From the NCBI GenBank assembly GCA_033557465.1, contig CM066031.1:1669726800-1669790799 (forward strand): a DNA stretch of 64,000 bases, read 5' to 3'. A model generated the notes under the pieces. The model worked only from the letters and a program-made list of their open reading frames with translations. It was not told the origin of the DNA and made no database searches. Shown one piece after another: positions 9,356 through 19,600 of this stretch. The position numbers and the translations under genes are program-made. Positions within the stretch are counted from its first letter, which is position 1, and each line of letters begins with the position of its first letter. This stretch comes from Ichthyophis bannanicus. Lineage: Eukaryota; Chordata; Amphibia; Gymnophiona; Ichthyophiidae.

Positions 9356-10330
9356 CTACATCCCAAACAGATAACGGAGTACGGCCTGGCCGAAAACGCT
9401 GTCCTGTCGGGTCTCCCTCTCCAGGAGTAATGAGCTGCGAAAGTGTGGACTGAAGAACAGTTGGCGGTAAATCAGATGTCCGACAGAGGGACAGAACACA
9501 GATTCACTACAGATGCCACCATGGCCCAGATACTGTGCACCATGACCTGGTGCTCCAGTGGAGCCCAGCCTGCTCATAGGAGAGGGCAATGCAGTCCGCC
9601 ACCCAAGTGAACAGAGTTAGCTTGGTCACCACCTCCCCCACAGTCAACTGGGGTCATAAGAGACGAAAAGCTGAAAGGCTTTGTGGTGGGGCCCTGGGTA
9701 TGTTTTAGGTAGGACAGAGCCCTCTTACAGTCCAGGGTTTGCAGTACGGTCTCTGCCCAGCTGGCATGAGGCCGTGGAAAGAAGGCGGGAAGCACTACCA
9801 CCTAATTGATATGGAAGGGGGACACCTCCATAGGAAGAAGCTTGGGGTGTGTGCAGAGCACAACTCTGTTCTTATAGAACCTTTTGTATGGCAGATCAGC
9901 CACTAACGCCTGAAGCTCGCTTACCCTGCAAACGGACGTGAGTGCCACTAGGAAGACTACTTTCCATGAAAGGTACCGCAGGTGGAAGGTAGCCAGGGGC
10001 TCGAACGGTGGCCCCGTGAGCTTAGATAGCACCACAGTGAGGTCACACTCTGCTGCTGGAGGGTGGATGGGGGGCTTAGATAAAAGAGGCCCTGCAAGAA
10101 GCGGGTCATAAGGGGCTGGACAGAGAAGGGCTTGCCCTCAATAAGATGGTGGTATGCTGCTAGAGTGCTCAGGTGCACCCTGACCGAGTTGGACGTTAAT
10201 CCTGCCTGTGACACGTGGAGCAAATATTGCAGTACAAGCTGTACAAAGCACGAGAACAGGTTAACTTGCTGTTCCACGCACCACACTGAGAATCTGCGCC
10301 ATTTGAAGGAATAGGCTAGTCTTGTAGAGG
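9356..10330 (-). pseudogene. DIRS L tyrosine recombinase, broken
   Basis: YR blocks appear in successive frames: RKVVFLVALTSVCRVSELQAL (9802-10035, catalytic Arg region), FFPRPHASWAETVLQTLDCKRAL (9574-9801), and the tail QDSVFGQAVLRYLFGM (9356-9589). An amino-terminal part with LLHVSQAGLTSNSVRVHLS lies at 9957-10286. The His-x-x-Arg and Tyr boxes are disrupted by frameshifts around 9590. It is inactive. Confidence 0.75.
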
Positions 10331-11470
10331 CCCTATGGGAAGGCCAGGAGGACCTCCTCTACCTTCCCCGAGAGGTTGAATGGGGCCAAGACTACCCTTT
10401 CAGCAACAAAGCCATTAGCAACAGGGACCCCAGGTTGGGGTATAGGAGGGAGCCCTCCTCCTGCAACAGTAACCTCAGGGGCGCCAAGGATGAACTAAGA
10501 AGCAGCGGGAACCACGGTTACCTGGGCTACCAGTATCAGAGAAGCTCCATCGCGCTGAACCTTGAAAAGGGTCTTGGGAATCAGCGGTGTGGGCCGGAAG
10601 GCATAGAGAAGGCCCTCCATCCATGGGATGAGAAAAACATCCATTGCCACTTGAGAGGGGTACGGTTGGCAGGAGCAGAAGCAGGGCAGCTGGGTTTTGG
10701 TCGGAGTCATAAAAGAGTCCATCATTGCACAGAGCTGGAAGAACCGAGAGGCCACCCTGGGATCCATCCACCACTTGTGTGGCTGGAGGACCCTGCTCAG
10801 CTTGTCTGCTAGGGTGTTGAGCTGGCCTGGCAGATACACCCCCCCCAGCAGGAGTATCCCACTGCGGAGTTCAAAGGAGCAGAGAGCCACTGCCTCCTGG
10901 CAGACAGCATAGGACCCTGTGCCTCCCTGCTTGTTCACGTAGACCATCGTCACCTGTTTGTCAGTTTGGACTAGCACTGACTGGTGCTGCAGGCGGTGGT
11001 GAAAGCTCAGAGAGCCAGGAATATGGCTCAAAGCTCCAGCAGGTGCGATCTGCAGTTGGCTCTGACTGTGTCCAGCTGCCATGGATGTAGAGATCTTCGC
11101 AATGAGCACCCCAACCCAGCAGGGAGGCATCCATAGTAAGGACCCTCTGGGGATCAGGGGCCTGGAAGGGCATCCCCGCCTGGAGGTGCTGTAGAACCTG
11201 CCACCAGCCGAGGGAGTCCGCAAGTTGGCAGGTCACAGACCCTCTGTCCCACAGCTTTGGTCCACTGGGAATACAGGCACCATTGGGCTTCCCTCATATG
11301 GAGGCGGGCATCTGGGGTGACATGGATCGTGGATGCCATGTGGCCAGCAGATGTAGCAGGAGCCAGGCAGACATGGTGCGTCTGTGTTGTATGTCTGCAG
11401 GCAATTGGTCCGTCCTGGTGTAGGAATGCTCTGGCCAGAAGAGTGTCCAGCCTGGCTCCTATGAACTCCA
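10331..11470 (-). pseudogene. DIRS L MT-like region, RNase H and RT carboxy part
   Basis: Minus-strand frames show YAFRPTPLIPKTLFKVQRDG (MT-like region) and QLNTLADKLSRVLQPHKWW. VQTDKQVTMVYVNKQGGTGS and LTMDASLLGWGAH come from RNase H (10495-11236). The RT tail EFIGARLDTLLARAFL (11154-11470) follows. The first RNase H Asp is kept. There are several frameshifts. It ends at the 14-bp duplication TCCTATGAACTCCA (11457-11470) that borders the Penelope element. Confidence 0.75.
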
Positions 11471-12112
11471 CTAACTTAGCCATCAAATCAGTTTTCACAA
11501 TCAACAAGAAGAAGAAAAGACCTCACCTTTTAAGCATCTAACGCTGCCCGTGTTCCACCAAAAAGCACCTCATGATTTACTGTTTATGCCTCAGAACGCC
11601 GCGCATGCGGACAAAAGAAAGGTTCTCAACTTTATAAAAAGTACTTCATGCCAATCACATACCACGCAATCAGGATCCTAGCCAATAGCATGCCCTCATT
11701 ATTGACTCACCCGCTACTCATTCAATGTTCTACTGTCCAATCAAACTGGGTCTTAAACCAAAACTCAGCCTAGACGACTCATAGAGCTCCTCCTCCTTCC
11801 AACTGGCTACACTCAGCTTTCTCAACTCTTAAAACAACGCTACACCGCATTTATTACTTCTCGTGCAACGAGACAAAGCACTGTTTTTAAAGTAAATACC
11901 CAAGTCCCCATATCAGAAAGCATAAATTAAATCACCAACCACACAGCATCACCTCCGCTATACCAAACCCTCTAGCTCCCTTAAACTGAACCAACAATAC
12001 AACTTAACTCACTATCCATCGTAGACCTAAGCGAGAGATAATATTGACCTAAATCTACCCAACATATCACTCTATTTTAAAAAACTCAAGAACCAACCAA
12101 TCATGGCCATCC

Positions 12113-14398
12113 TCATATACAACGCGCCCATTCTATGGAGACATTCAAACCCTTAGGGAATACAGTATTAAAGGTGTAAATCCACCACTGTTCACGTCTG
12201 ATTAAGGCCTGATCTAATGGTACACTGCGTTCGCCCTGTAACACCTGATCCACACACAAAACCCGAAGCTGCTCATATTGATGATGATGCTCAACACAAT
12301 GCTGGACTATCGGGGCCTCCATTACTGCATGTTTTAAACGACTCTTATGTTCCCGAATCCGAACCCGGAACGCCCGCGTGGTCTTACCTATATAGGCTAA
12401 CCCATAAGGGCACCAGATAGCATAAACTACATTATTGGACCCACAGGTTGTGGAGGATTTCAAACTTCTACGGAGGCCATTATACTCAAAACAAGAAGCT
12501 TCTATGGTCAAAGCACATACATCACAGTCCCCACATCGACGATGACCTATGCTAGGGATCTCAAGCATTCCCACCTCTAGTGGTCGTAAAACTGTGGGGC
12601 TTAAAAGCTCCTGAAGGTTACGGTCCCGAGTCCACACGCATCTAACAGCCTTGTCAGTTAAACCAGGGACGGCAGCCAAGATATTAGAATGCTTTTTAAC
12701 AATCTGTTGTATCCCTGAACTCACCGGGGAATATTTCGTAATAAGGTTTACATGTGAAGACGCTGCTACTCTTGTGGAATTCTGGCGAGGCTCCAAAAGC
12801 AGGGCGCGATGGTTAAAACGCGCTCGTGTGTACGCTCTCTTGACCACTGACAGGGGATACCCTCTAGCCAAAAAATCAACAAAAAGCGCTTTAGCCCGAT
12901 GTTTGAAGTCCTTAAGGTCAGAACAGTTCCTGCGAAAACGCAGGAACTGAGAATACGGAAGGCTTTCTTTCAGTCTGCCAGGATGCAAACTGCGAAAGTG
13001 TAAAAAAGTATTTCTGTCCACTGTTTTCTTAAAGACAGAGGTGAACCAACCCTGAGGGGAACGTCGAATCTCTACATCCAGATATTGGAGAGTGTCTCTA
13101 TGGAAAGCATGAGTGAAAGTGATATTCTCGTCCAGGTGATTCAACCAGTCAAAAAACTGAAATAGGGACTCCTCTGTGCCTCTCCACATTAGAAAAATGT
13201 CATCAATATATCTCTGCCATGTCAAAATCTGAGAGGTAAAGTGTGACGGGATTACCCATTTTTTCTCAAACAGCCCCATATAAAAATTGGCAACTGATGG
13301 GGCGCAAGTAGCACCCATGGCCACACCGGCTACTTGTTGATACAGGGTCCCCTGAAAAAGAAAATAATTATGTTTAATCGCCAATCGAGCCAGAGACATA
13401 ATGAACTGCTGTTTAGGCTCAGATACATCTCCTCGCAGCTGAAGCACTTCCAGTACCACCTGTAATGCAGCTTCCTGTGGGATGTGTGTGTACAATGACA
13501 CCACATCCAGTGTCACTAAAAAAACATCCAAGTGCTGAGACCACGCATCCATGTTCTTTAAGACATTCAAAAAATGGGTTGTATCGCGGATGTAAGAGGG
13601 AATAGTTGGTAATAAAGGACGTAAATAGGAATCGACATAGGTAGAAAGTGGTTCAAGAATGCTGCCTCTGGTGGAGACAACGGGTCGACCAGGGGGATCC
13701 TGTAAGCGTTTATGCACCTTAGGAACAATATAAAATTTGGCAGTTATCGGCGCTGCCACATTCAGATATGTGCACTCCTTCTTGGAAATAAAACCGTCTA
13801 TTAAGGCTTGCTGAGTCACAGATCGGATTGTTCATTGCAGAAATTCCCGTGGATCAAACTCCAACTTACTATATACTGTCGCATCCTGTAATTGCGACAA
13901 AGCCTCTTGTATATACGCGTCCCTAGAGAGGACCACTACGGCTCCTCCTTTGTCGGCCCGCTTTATAACAATATCTTGTTTGTTCTGTAGTTCAACTAAA
14001 GCCTTCTTTTCATCCCGAGACAGAGCTGTGTTCCTCAAATTGTGGCTACCCTCCAGCGCCCGCACATCTGTCAAAACCAAACGCTTGAACACTTCCAACG
14101 CCGGATGCAATGGACCGGGGGGAGACCATGTAGATCGAAGAGGCAAAGGGACCCGTGGCACCACATCCTCTTCATCAGGATGACTAGATGAAAAATCACT
14201 CTCACCAAAATAATGTTTAAGGTTAAGCTTCCGCATTAACCGCTCAAAATCCAATCTGAACTGAAAAGGGTCAAAACTGGTAAACGGTACAAAGGACAAG
14301 CCTTTATTCAAGATGTTAACAGCTGCTGCAGATATCAGCTTCCCTGAGATGTTGAGCAATAAACCATCCTGAGAATTAGCCTTTACCGGAAAATTCAT
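12113..14398 (-). pseudogene. Penelope RT-GIY-YIG polyprotein with one in-frame TGA
   Basis: Two open stretches, 13832-14398 and 12113-13819, are in the same frame and separated by a single TGA at 13832-13834. The amino part has DIVIKRADKGGAVVV, a Penelope hallmark. The RT fingers and palm show LDVVSLYTHIP, AGVAMGATCAPSVANFY and YIDDIFLMW, so the catalytic Asp pair is present. After a Cys cluster (CGDCDVC), the endonuclease shows VVYAIWCPYGLAYIGKTTR and RIREHKS. The product would nick DNA and prime reverse transcription. The rest of the frame is intact for more than 750 codons. Confidence 0.88.
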
Positions 14399-14979
14399 TT
14401 CTTGCGGGTGTTGTAACGTTGTTTCGTTTGTCCTTGTGGTTCTATTGATTTCTTCAATTTCTCTTTGCTCCCTGAATCGACCTCCAAAAAATCCCGTGTG
14501 CCTGGTCCAGACGTTGCAGAATCAGTTGATGACAATTCATCAGAAGATGTCTCAAAGTTCACATGTTTCTTAGATTTTTTATTAAATGTCCGTTTGGTGT
14601 TCATCCAGGGATAGATGTAGCCTGTGGTGTAATCGGAATTATCGCGCTTTAACTTTTTAATTTTCTTATCTTTTACCTCTTGCTGTAGAGAAGAAACTTG
14701 ACGATTCAAAGCTTCCAATTTTGACGCATAGTTCTCAGCTGATTCATCTTGCTGTAATGTTTCCAAAGTTGAATTTATCTCAGCGGTCAACGAATCCAAT
14801 TCAAGTTTAGTCGTATCCACTATCAAAACCATTAGGTCAAGGGAACATTTATTAAGAATTTTGTTCCACTGTTCAATGAATTCAACATCCATTTTAGGCA
14901 TTCGGGGCTCCTTGTATACACGCAACCCCCTAGGGATTTGCTGACGATGAATATACTCTATGAGGGATAAACGATGCAA
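14395..14979 (-). CDS. Penelope ORF1, small coiled-coil protein
   Basis: The ORF encodes 194 residues, and its stop overlaps the ORF2 start by four bases (ATGA at 14395-14398). The middle is Leu/Glu/Lys-rich with a heptad-like run (LEALNRQVSSLQQEVKDKK) suggesting a coiled coil. The carboxy half is basic and Ser/Thr-rich (KKSKKHVNFETSSDELSS). I recognise no catalytic motif. The ORF1-ORF2 layout suggests translation by reinitiation at the overlap. Its true start may lie farther right, because the element is cut there. Confidence 0.6.
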   Translation of the reverse strand: MHRLSLIEYIHRQQIPRGLRVYKEPRMPKMDVEFIEQWNKILNKCSLDLMVLIVDTTKLELDSLTAEINSTLETLQQDESAENYASKLEALNRQVSSLQQEVKDKKIKKLKRDNSDYTTGYIYPWMNTKRTFNKKSKKHVNFETSSDELSSTDSATSGPGTRDFLEVDSGSKEKLKKSIEPQGQTKQRYNTRKK

Positions 14980-15000
14980 TTCAATTCGACCAGTTGCTTG

Positions 15001-15690
15001 TCCTATGAACTCCAGACACCGTGTCGGGAGGAGTTGGGACTTGGCGTGGGCTTACAGAACCCTAGATGCTGTGGGACACAGATGGTGAGGGCTGTGGCCT
15101 GCGGCACCTCAGTGGCCGAGCCTCCTCTGACGACCCAGTCATCCAGATATGGAAAGATGAAGGCCCCTTGGAGGTGGGCCACAACCACCACTAGGCACTT
15201 GATGAAAACCCTTGAAGTGGAGGCCAGGCCAAAGGGTAGGACCTGTACTGGTAGTGGCCATCCCCCACCACGAAACTGAGGCATTGCCTATGGCTGGGAT
15301 GGATGGGTACGGATCCTTTGTCCAAGAAGCATAGCCAGTCTCCCTGCTGGAGGTATGGAACCAGCGTCCCCCTCACCGGGAACTTGTTCAGGTCCCACAG
15401 GTCTAGGATGGGCCTTAGGCACCCTGTTCTTTTTGGTACGAGGAAGTACCAGGAGTAGAACCCTCTGCCCCAGAGGTATGGAGGTACAGGTTCCACTGCC
15501 TTGTCCTTGAGAAGGCTTGTGAGCTCTTGCAGTAGCAAGGTCTGGTGGAGGGGTGTCCTGGTGGACTCTCCTGGAAGAATGGAGGGGCAGACTGCTGCAA
15601 GTGGAGGGAATAACCTTCTTTGACCACCTGGAGTGCCCAGGTGTCAATGGCGATGGCTTGCCACAGGTGGACAAACAGAATCAGACATCC
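15001..15690 (-). pseudogene. DIRS L RT amino-terminal half
   Basis: This continues the RT of L on the far side of the Penelope insertion. In frames 15003-15284 and 15191-15538 it reads GAFIFPYLDDWVVRG, PPYLWGRGFYSWYFLVPKRTG and LRPILDLWDLNKF. The palm motif after LDL is damaged. Frames shift at about 15280 and 15540. It starts with the second copy of the 14-bp duplication. Confidence 0.75.
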
Positions 15691-15759
15691 CCCTGTGGGC
15701 TGTTAGGGTGGGCCTCCTGGAGATGGAGAGGCTATACCCAAGGAGTCAAAAACTCCCAT

Positions 15760-17749
15760 CAGGCTATGCCGGAGCCTGTTCCTGGGTTTTGGGAGCCTTT
15801 GGCTTATGAGGGCCATGCCTGTGTCCCTTGGCTTGCTGACCTTGCTGGGGAGGCCTGATACTGAGGATAGTTTCCGGGAGGCCTGATACTGAGGGTAGTT
15901 TCCGTAAGCCCTTCCTCGAGTAATGGGACTTTTTTCTCAGCGCCTTCCATTGGAGAAGGGTAGCTGTCTTTTTGGAGAGCATAGTCCTTGTCAGGAACTC
16001 TGACTCCAACTCTGCAGCCTTATCAGTCATGGGTTTGCCAAACAGGTTATCTCCTTGGCAGGGGATATCAACCAATTTGTCCTGAACCCATTGCTCCAGG
16101 TCGGAAGACTGTAGTCAGGCCTGGCGTCAGGCACCGATGCCCGCCACGGCTATTCTAGCTGCAAACTCAAAGCTGTCATAGGCTGCTCGAATCATGAATT
16201 TGGAGCACATTCTCATGGCAGAGGACAGGCTCTGGAATCACTGGAAGAGTTCCTCGGAGAGACCAGCCAAGAGTCCAGCAATTTTCTTTGCCAGGTCCCT
16301 CAGGTATGTGCCCATGTACAGCTGGTATGCCTGGATCCGGCTGATGAGCATCGAACCCTGTTAGCACTTTCTGCCCAGGGCGCCTTTTTAGTGCGGGCCT
16401 CCCTACCCGGAGGCACTGAGGAGTGCATCTTCTGGTTCTTGAGCAGATGCATGGCAGACTCCACCACCATGGAGTTGGGTGGCAGTTGTGCTTTCTGGAA
16501 ACCTGGGCTCCTGTGGACCCGATACATCAAGTCAAGCTTGGCTCATGATGGGCACCAATGTAGGTGATTCCCACATGCAGAGGAGCAGACGTTCCAGGAT
16601 CGTACTGGAGGATGTCAAGCTCCTCCGTGGGAGAGTCTTCCTCTGAGACTCTGTCAAATGCCAACGCCTTTGACATATCCCACACGAAGTCAAGGAATGC
16701 CATATACTCAGGCAGGCACCGGTGCCGGGGCTTGGAGGGAGATGGATCAGAGGGCACGTCACGGTGGCGATGGTTGTCCAGAGATTCCTCATCCTCAGTT
16801 TCCCAATCAACCTCTCAATCAGAGGAGTCGAGGACTAGCATGGTTGCAAGGACAGGCCCTGAGCCTGATGGTCTGTGCCCCTCTCAGGCTCTGCAGGAGG
16901 AGCCAAAGTCACTCATTGGGGAAGACCTTGGTCCCAAGGATCGGGATTGAGACAGATGTTGAGGATCAACTCGAGGCAGATGGCACTCAAGGATCAGCTC
17001 AATGTCTGGGGATGTTCTCGAGGTTGAAGCTCCGGTGGTCTGGGCCTGCTGCTGGGATATGAAGACAGACAAGCTGCGCTCCAAGGCCACCATTCTAGTC
17101 CTGATGGCTCTGCAGCCTTTGGCACAGGCACCAAGGATTTCAGGCCTAGTGCTGGCTCCGATGAGGGGGAGTCCTCAACCAGGGTGGCCTCGGGGGGGGG
17201 GGGGGGGTCTGAAGCCGATCACCGAAGGCTGATGATTTTTGTGGGCGACCTTGGTCGGCCGCTCCAGCTCCAATCCTCCAGACTTGCTGCATGGACTGCG
17301 GGACTAGGTGCAGGACTTACCCACCATCCCAGACTCATCCACAGACACTGCCCCTCAAGGATTTCTTCTTCTTGTGCTCCACCTCCAGGGTGCTCCGCTC
17401 GGAGGACCCATAGCTTCAGAGGCAGTGGGTCATCTCGGGGCTCTGGGGCCTTGGAGCACAGCATAGATATTTTATTTTTGTAAACTGCCCTGATATCATA
17501 AAAGACGGTATATCAAGAACCAATAAACAAACATAGCTGGAGACTCCAGGGCAGAGTCTGACTTTTGGAAAATCTTCTCATGCTGCTGCTGCTGACTCTT
17601 AATGGATTTGGAGGACATCCTCTTACAAAGGCCACAATTTAAAGGGGTATGGTCCAGCCAAGGCAATGGAGGCAGCAGTCATGCGTGTCTGTGAGGGGCA
17701 TGGTCCGTGAACACCGATCACACTTCTTGAAGCCGCTGGCAGAGGCCAT
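15760..17749 (-). pseudogene. DIRS L Gag-like protein, broken
   Basis: The likely start is the ATG at 17749. Recognisable pieces are LVDIPCQGDNLFGKPMTDKA (about 16050) and MMYRVHRSPGFQKAQLPPNSMV with HSSVPPGREAR (about 16400-16530). All match the Gag core of D (VDVPCRGENLFGKPM, SIYRVRKSPGFQKAQLPHHSMV). The linker near 16700-17300 is Ser/Pro-rich, with a G homopolymer at about 17195. There are multiple frameshifts and an L2 tail insertion at 17466. Confidence 0.7.
17466..17533 (+). mobile_element. L2-type LINE tail fragment
   Basis: This 68-bp fragment reads TTTGTAAACTGCCCTGATAT, then a TATATCAAGAACCAATAAAC ending. It is typical of the extreme 3' end of L2/CR1-group LINEs, and it interrupts the gag of L. 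It is a severely 5'-truncated insertion. Confidence 0.6.
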
Positions 17750-17959
17750 GGGGGGGAAGAGGGCCACAGAGAGGTTGAAGACTCTGGACTCTGCTGCACT
17801 GGTCAAAAAACAAGAAAAGGAAAAGAAAATACGAACCAGAGATATGATGCTGCGGCAAGCGAGCTCAGGGGGTGAAAAAGGGAATCTTTACGTGACTGGG
17901 GAAAAGAAAATTTCCAAGAAAAAACAAACTTTTTCTGGGGAAAATAGACACACATCTGG

Positions 17960-18141
17960 TGGGCTCCGCAGAAAACAGGAGACTGGGGCAAGATGGCATC
18001 CTTGGTCAGGAAGGGACCAGGCATGCGTGATGCATCTCCCAAAGGCTTTCCTGAAAGCTGGAGAGAAACTTCCGCGCAGGGTTCCATCGGCACTGATGTC
18101 ACCCATATATGAAGACTGACTTCCTGCTTGTTCCCAGAGAA
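17960..18141. repeat. Right ITR of DIRS L
   Basis: This inverted partner of 8841-9010 contains GATGCATCTCCCAAAGGC, AAGCTGGAGAGAAACTTC and CCATATATGAAGACTGAC, and ends CCCAGAGAA at 18141. Confidence 0.75.
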
Positions 18142-19121
18142 CTACAGTATACACAGTAAAGCAGAAACAGAAGGTTGTCAGTAAAAAAATCAACCTGCAG
18201 AGCCAAGTATAAAAATCATAGCGGACCTAAGGGTACTGAAGCAGAACAGAGCAAATACATTTACAGGGGTGGGCCCTGAACAGGTCTAGCAGGACTTAAG
18301 GAAAGCATATTATCTGGTAAATAAAATGTCACCTTCCATATCATCCTGCTAGACCAGCCCAGATGTCCCAAAGCTATGACTCCACTGGGCATGAAAAAGA
18401 CAGCAGTTCGCAAACTTGGAGTCAAAGTCCGTGTCCATCTGCACGTGGACTTCCAAGTGGTAGTGCTAGATAAAAGTGGAAAGCGATAACCACGTTGCCA
18501 CCTGACAAAGTCTTCAGGGACTACCAAGCTCCGCTGCACCCATAGGGACGCTTACACATGTTGAATGGGCACACAAACCCTCAGGAATCAGTTGGTTCCA
18601 CAGCAGATACGCCAAGGCAATGGCCTCCCTAATCCAGTGCCCCAGTGTAAACTTAGCCGCCATGTCACCTTTCTGCGGGTCAGAAAATAGTGCAAAAAGA
18701 TGGCAGACTTACAAAAAGAATTTGTAATCACCAAGTATTGGAGAAGCACCCTTGGACATCCACAAGGCAAAGATTCTTATCCTTCCCTCGACACTGCTCC
18801 TTAGAGGAGGGCAAGCAAATCACCTAGTTCACATGAAAGGGAGAAATCACCTAAGGTAAGAAGGCAGGCACAGACTGAATGAAAAGGGCCTCCTCAGAAA
18901 AGGATAGGTAAGGATATCAGCAAGACAGAGCTTGCAGCTCGGAAATCTGCTTTGCAGAGCAAATTGTGACCAAAGAGACCATCTTGAGCATCAGGTTCTT
19001 CAGAGTAGCGCACTTCAGTGTCTCAAAATGCACACACATCATGGCCCTGAGCACCAGAGGCAGATCCCAGGGAGGGACCACAAAATGAAGGGGAGCATGC
19101 AGTTGCCAAACCCCCTGGAGA
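18142..19121 (-). pseudogene. DIRS G: ICR and degraded YR carboxy half
   Basis: From 18142 the sequence is again element G. The ICR at about 18270-18360 (AAGCATATTATCTGGTAAAT joined to TCATCCTGCTAGACCAG) complements its two ends. From 18395 to 19121 the minus strand gives a decayed YR. Near 18900-19010 it reads LMLKMVSLVTIC followed by SELQAL, the region around the first catalytic Arg. In this copy that Arg position reads Lys-Gln. Stops are frequent. DIRS B interrupts it at 19122. Confidence 0.68.
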
Positions 19122-19484
19122 AAGTACAGTTACTTACCTGTAACAGGTGATCTCTGGGAACAGCAGGAATAAGTCTTCACATATGGGTATCGTCGGTACC
19201 GACGGAGCCTGCGCGGGAACGCTCCCCAGCGTCCAGTAAGAAAGCTTTTGGGAGCATCCCACAGCGCCTGCGTGCTCCCTTCCCGCCTTTCCCAACTGCC
19301 TCTCTCCAGTTCGAGTTTTAAAGCTGAGACAGAGAGAGAGAGGAAAGGAAAGATAGATAGATACAACTCCTAGGGGAGGTGGGTGGGTTGTGAAGACTTA
19401 TTCCTGCTGTTCCCAGAGATCACCTGTTACAGGTAAGTAACTGTGCTATCTCCAGGAACAAGCAGGAATGAGTCTTCACATATG
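19122..19484. repeat. Left ITR and ICR of DIRS B
   Basis: The left ITR opens with GTACAGTTACTTACC and ACCTGTAACAGGT, then ATGGGTATCGTCGGTACCGA. The ICR at 19391-19484 joins complements of the left and right ends: CACCTGTTACAGGTAAGT, then GCTATCTCCAGGAACAAG. A GATA-rich spacer with TAGATAGATAGATA separates them, as in A. Confidence 0.82.
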
Positions 19485-19600
19485 GGGACTCCCTAGCTGC
19501 AGATGCCAGGGAGAAACCCCAGGTTGTGTGTCCTTGAAAAGGACTCTACCTCCCCCCATGGATCTCTGGCATCCGACCAGGGTAGGTGGGTAGGAGTTGA

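Larger units (their letters stand above)
11471..15000 (-). mobile_element. Penelope-like retroelement with GIY-YIG endonuclease
   Basis: This 3.5-kb element encodes a small ORF1 (14395-14979) and an RT-GIY-YIG ORF2 (12113-14398). The 14-bp duplication TCCTATGAACTCCA flanks it at 11457-11470 and 15001-15014, interrupting the RT of DIRS L. The 640 bases left of ORF2 (11471-12112) are a noncoding AC-rich 3' region with no feature I can name. Little or no 5' leader remains right of 14979, so the copy is probably 5' truncated. Only one stop breaks ORF2, suggesting a fairly young insertion. Confidence 0.87.
8841..18141 (-). mobile_element. DIRS retrotransposon L, lineage Ib, carrying a Penelope insertion
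   Basis: Its ITRs (8841-9010 and about 17960-18141) share GCCTTTGGGAGATGCA and its complement. It has an ICR at 9091-9188, a YR remnant at 9356-10330, RNase H/MT/RT pieces at 10331-11470 and 15001-15690, and gag at 15760-17749. It inserted in G: the bases AGAGAA are shared by the left flank (8836-8841) and the right terminus (18136-18141), with no duplication. A 3.5-kb Penelope element splits its RT. All frames are broken. Confidence 0.8.
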
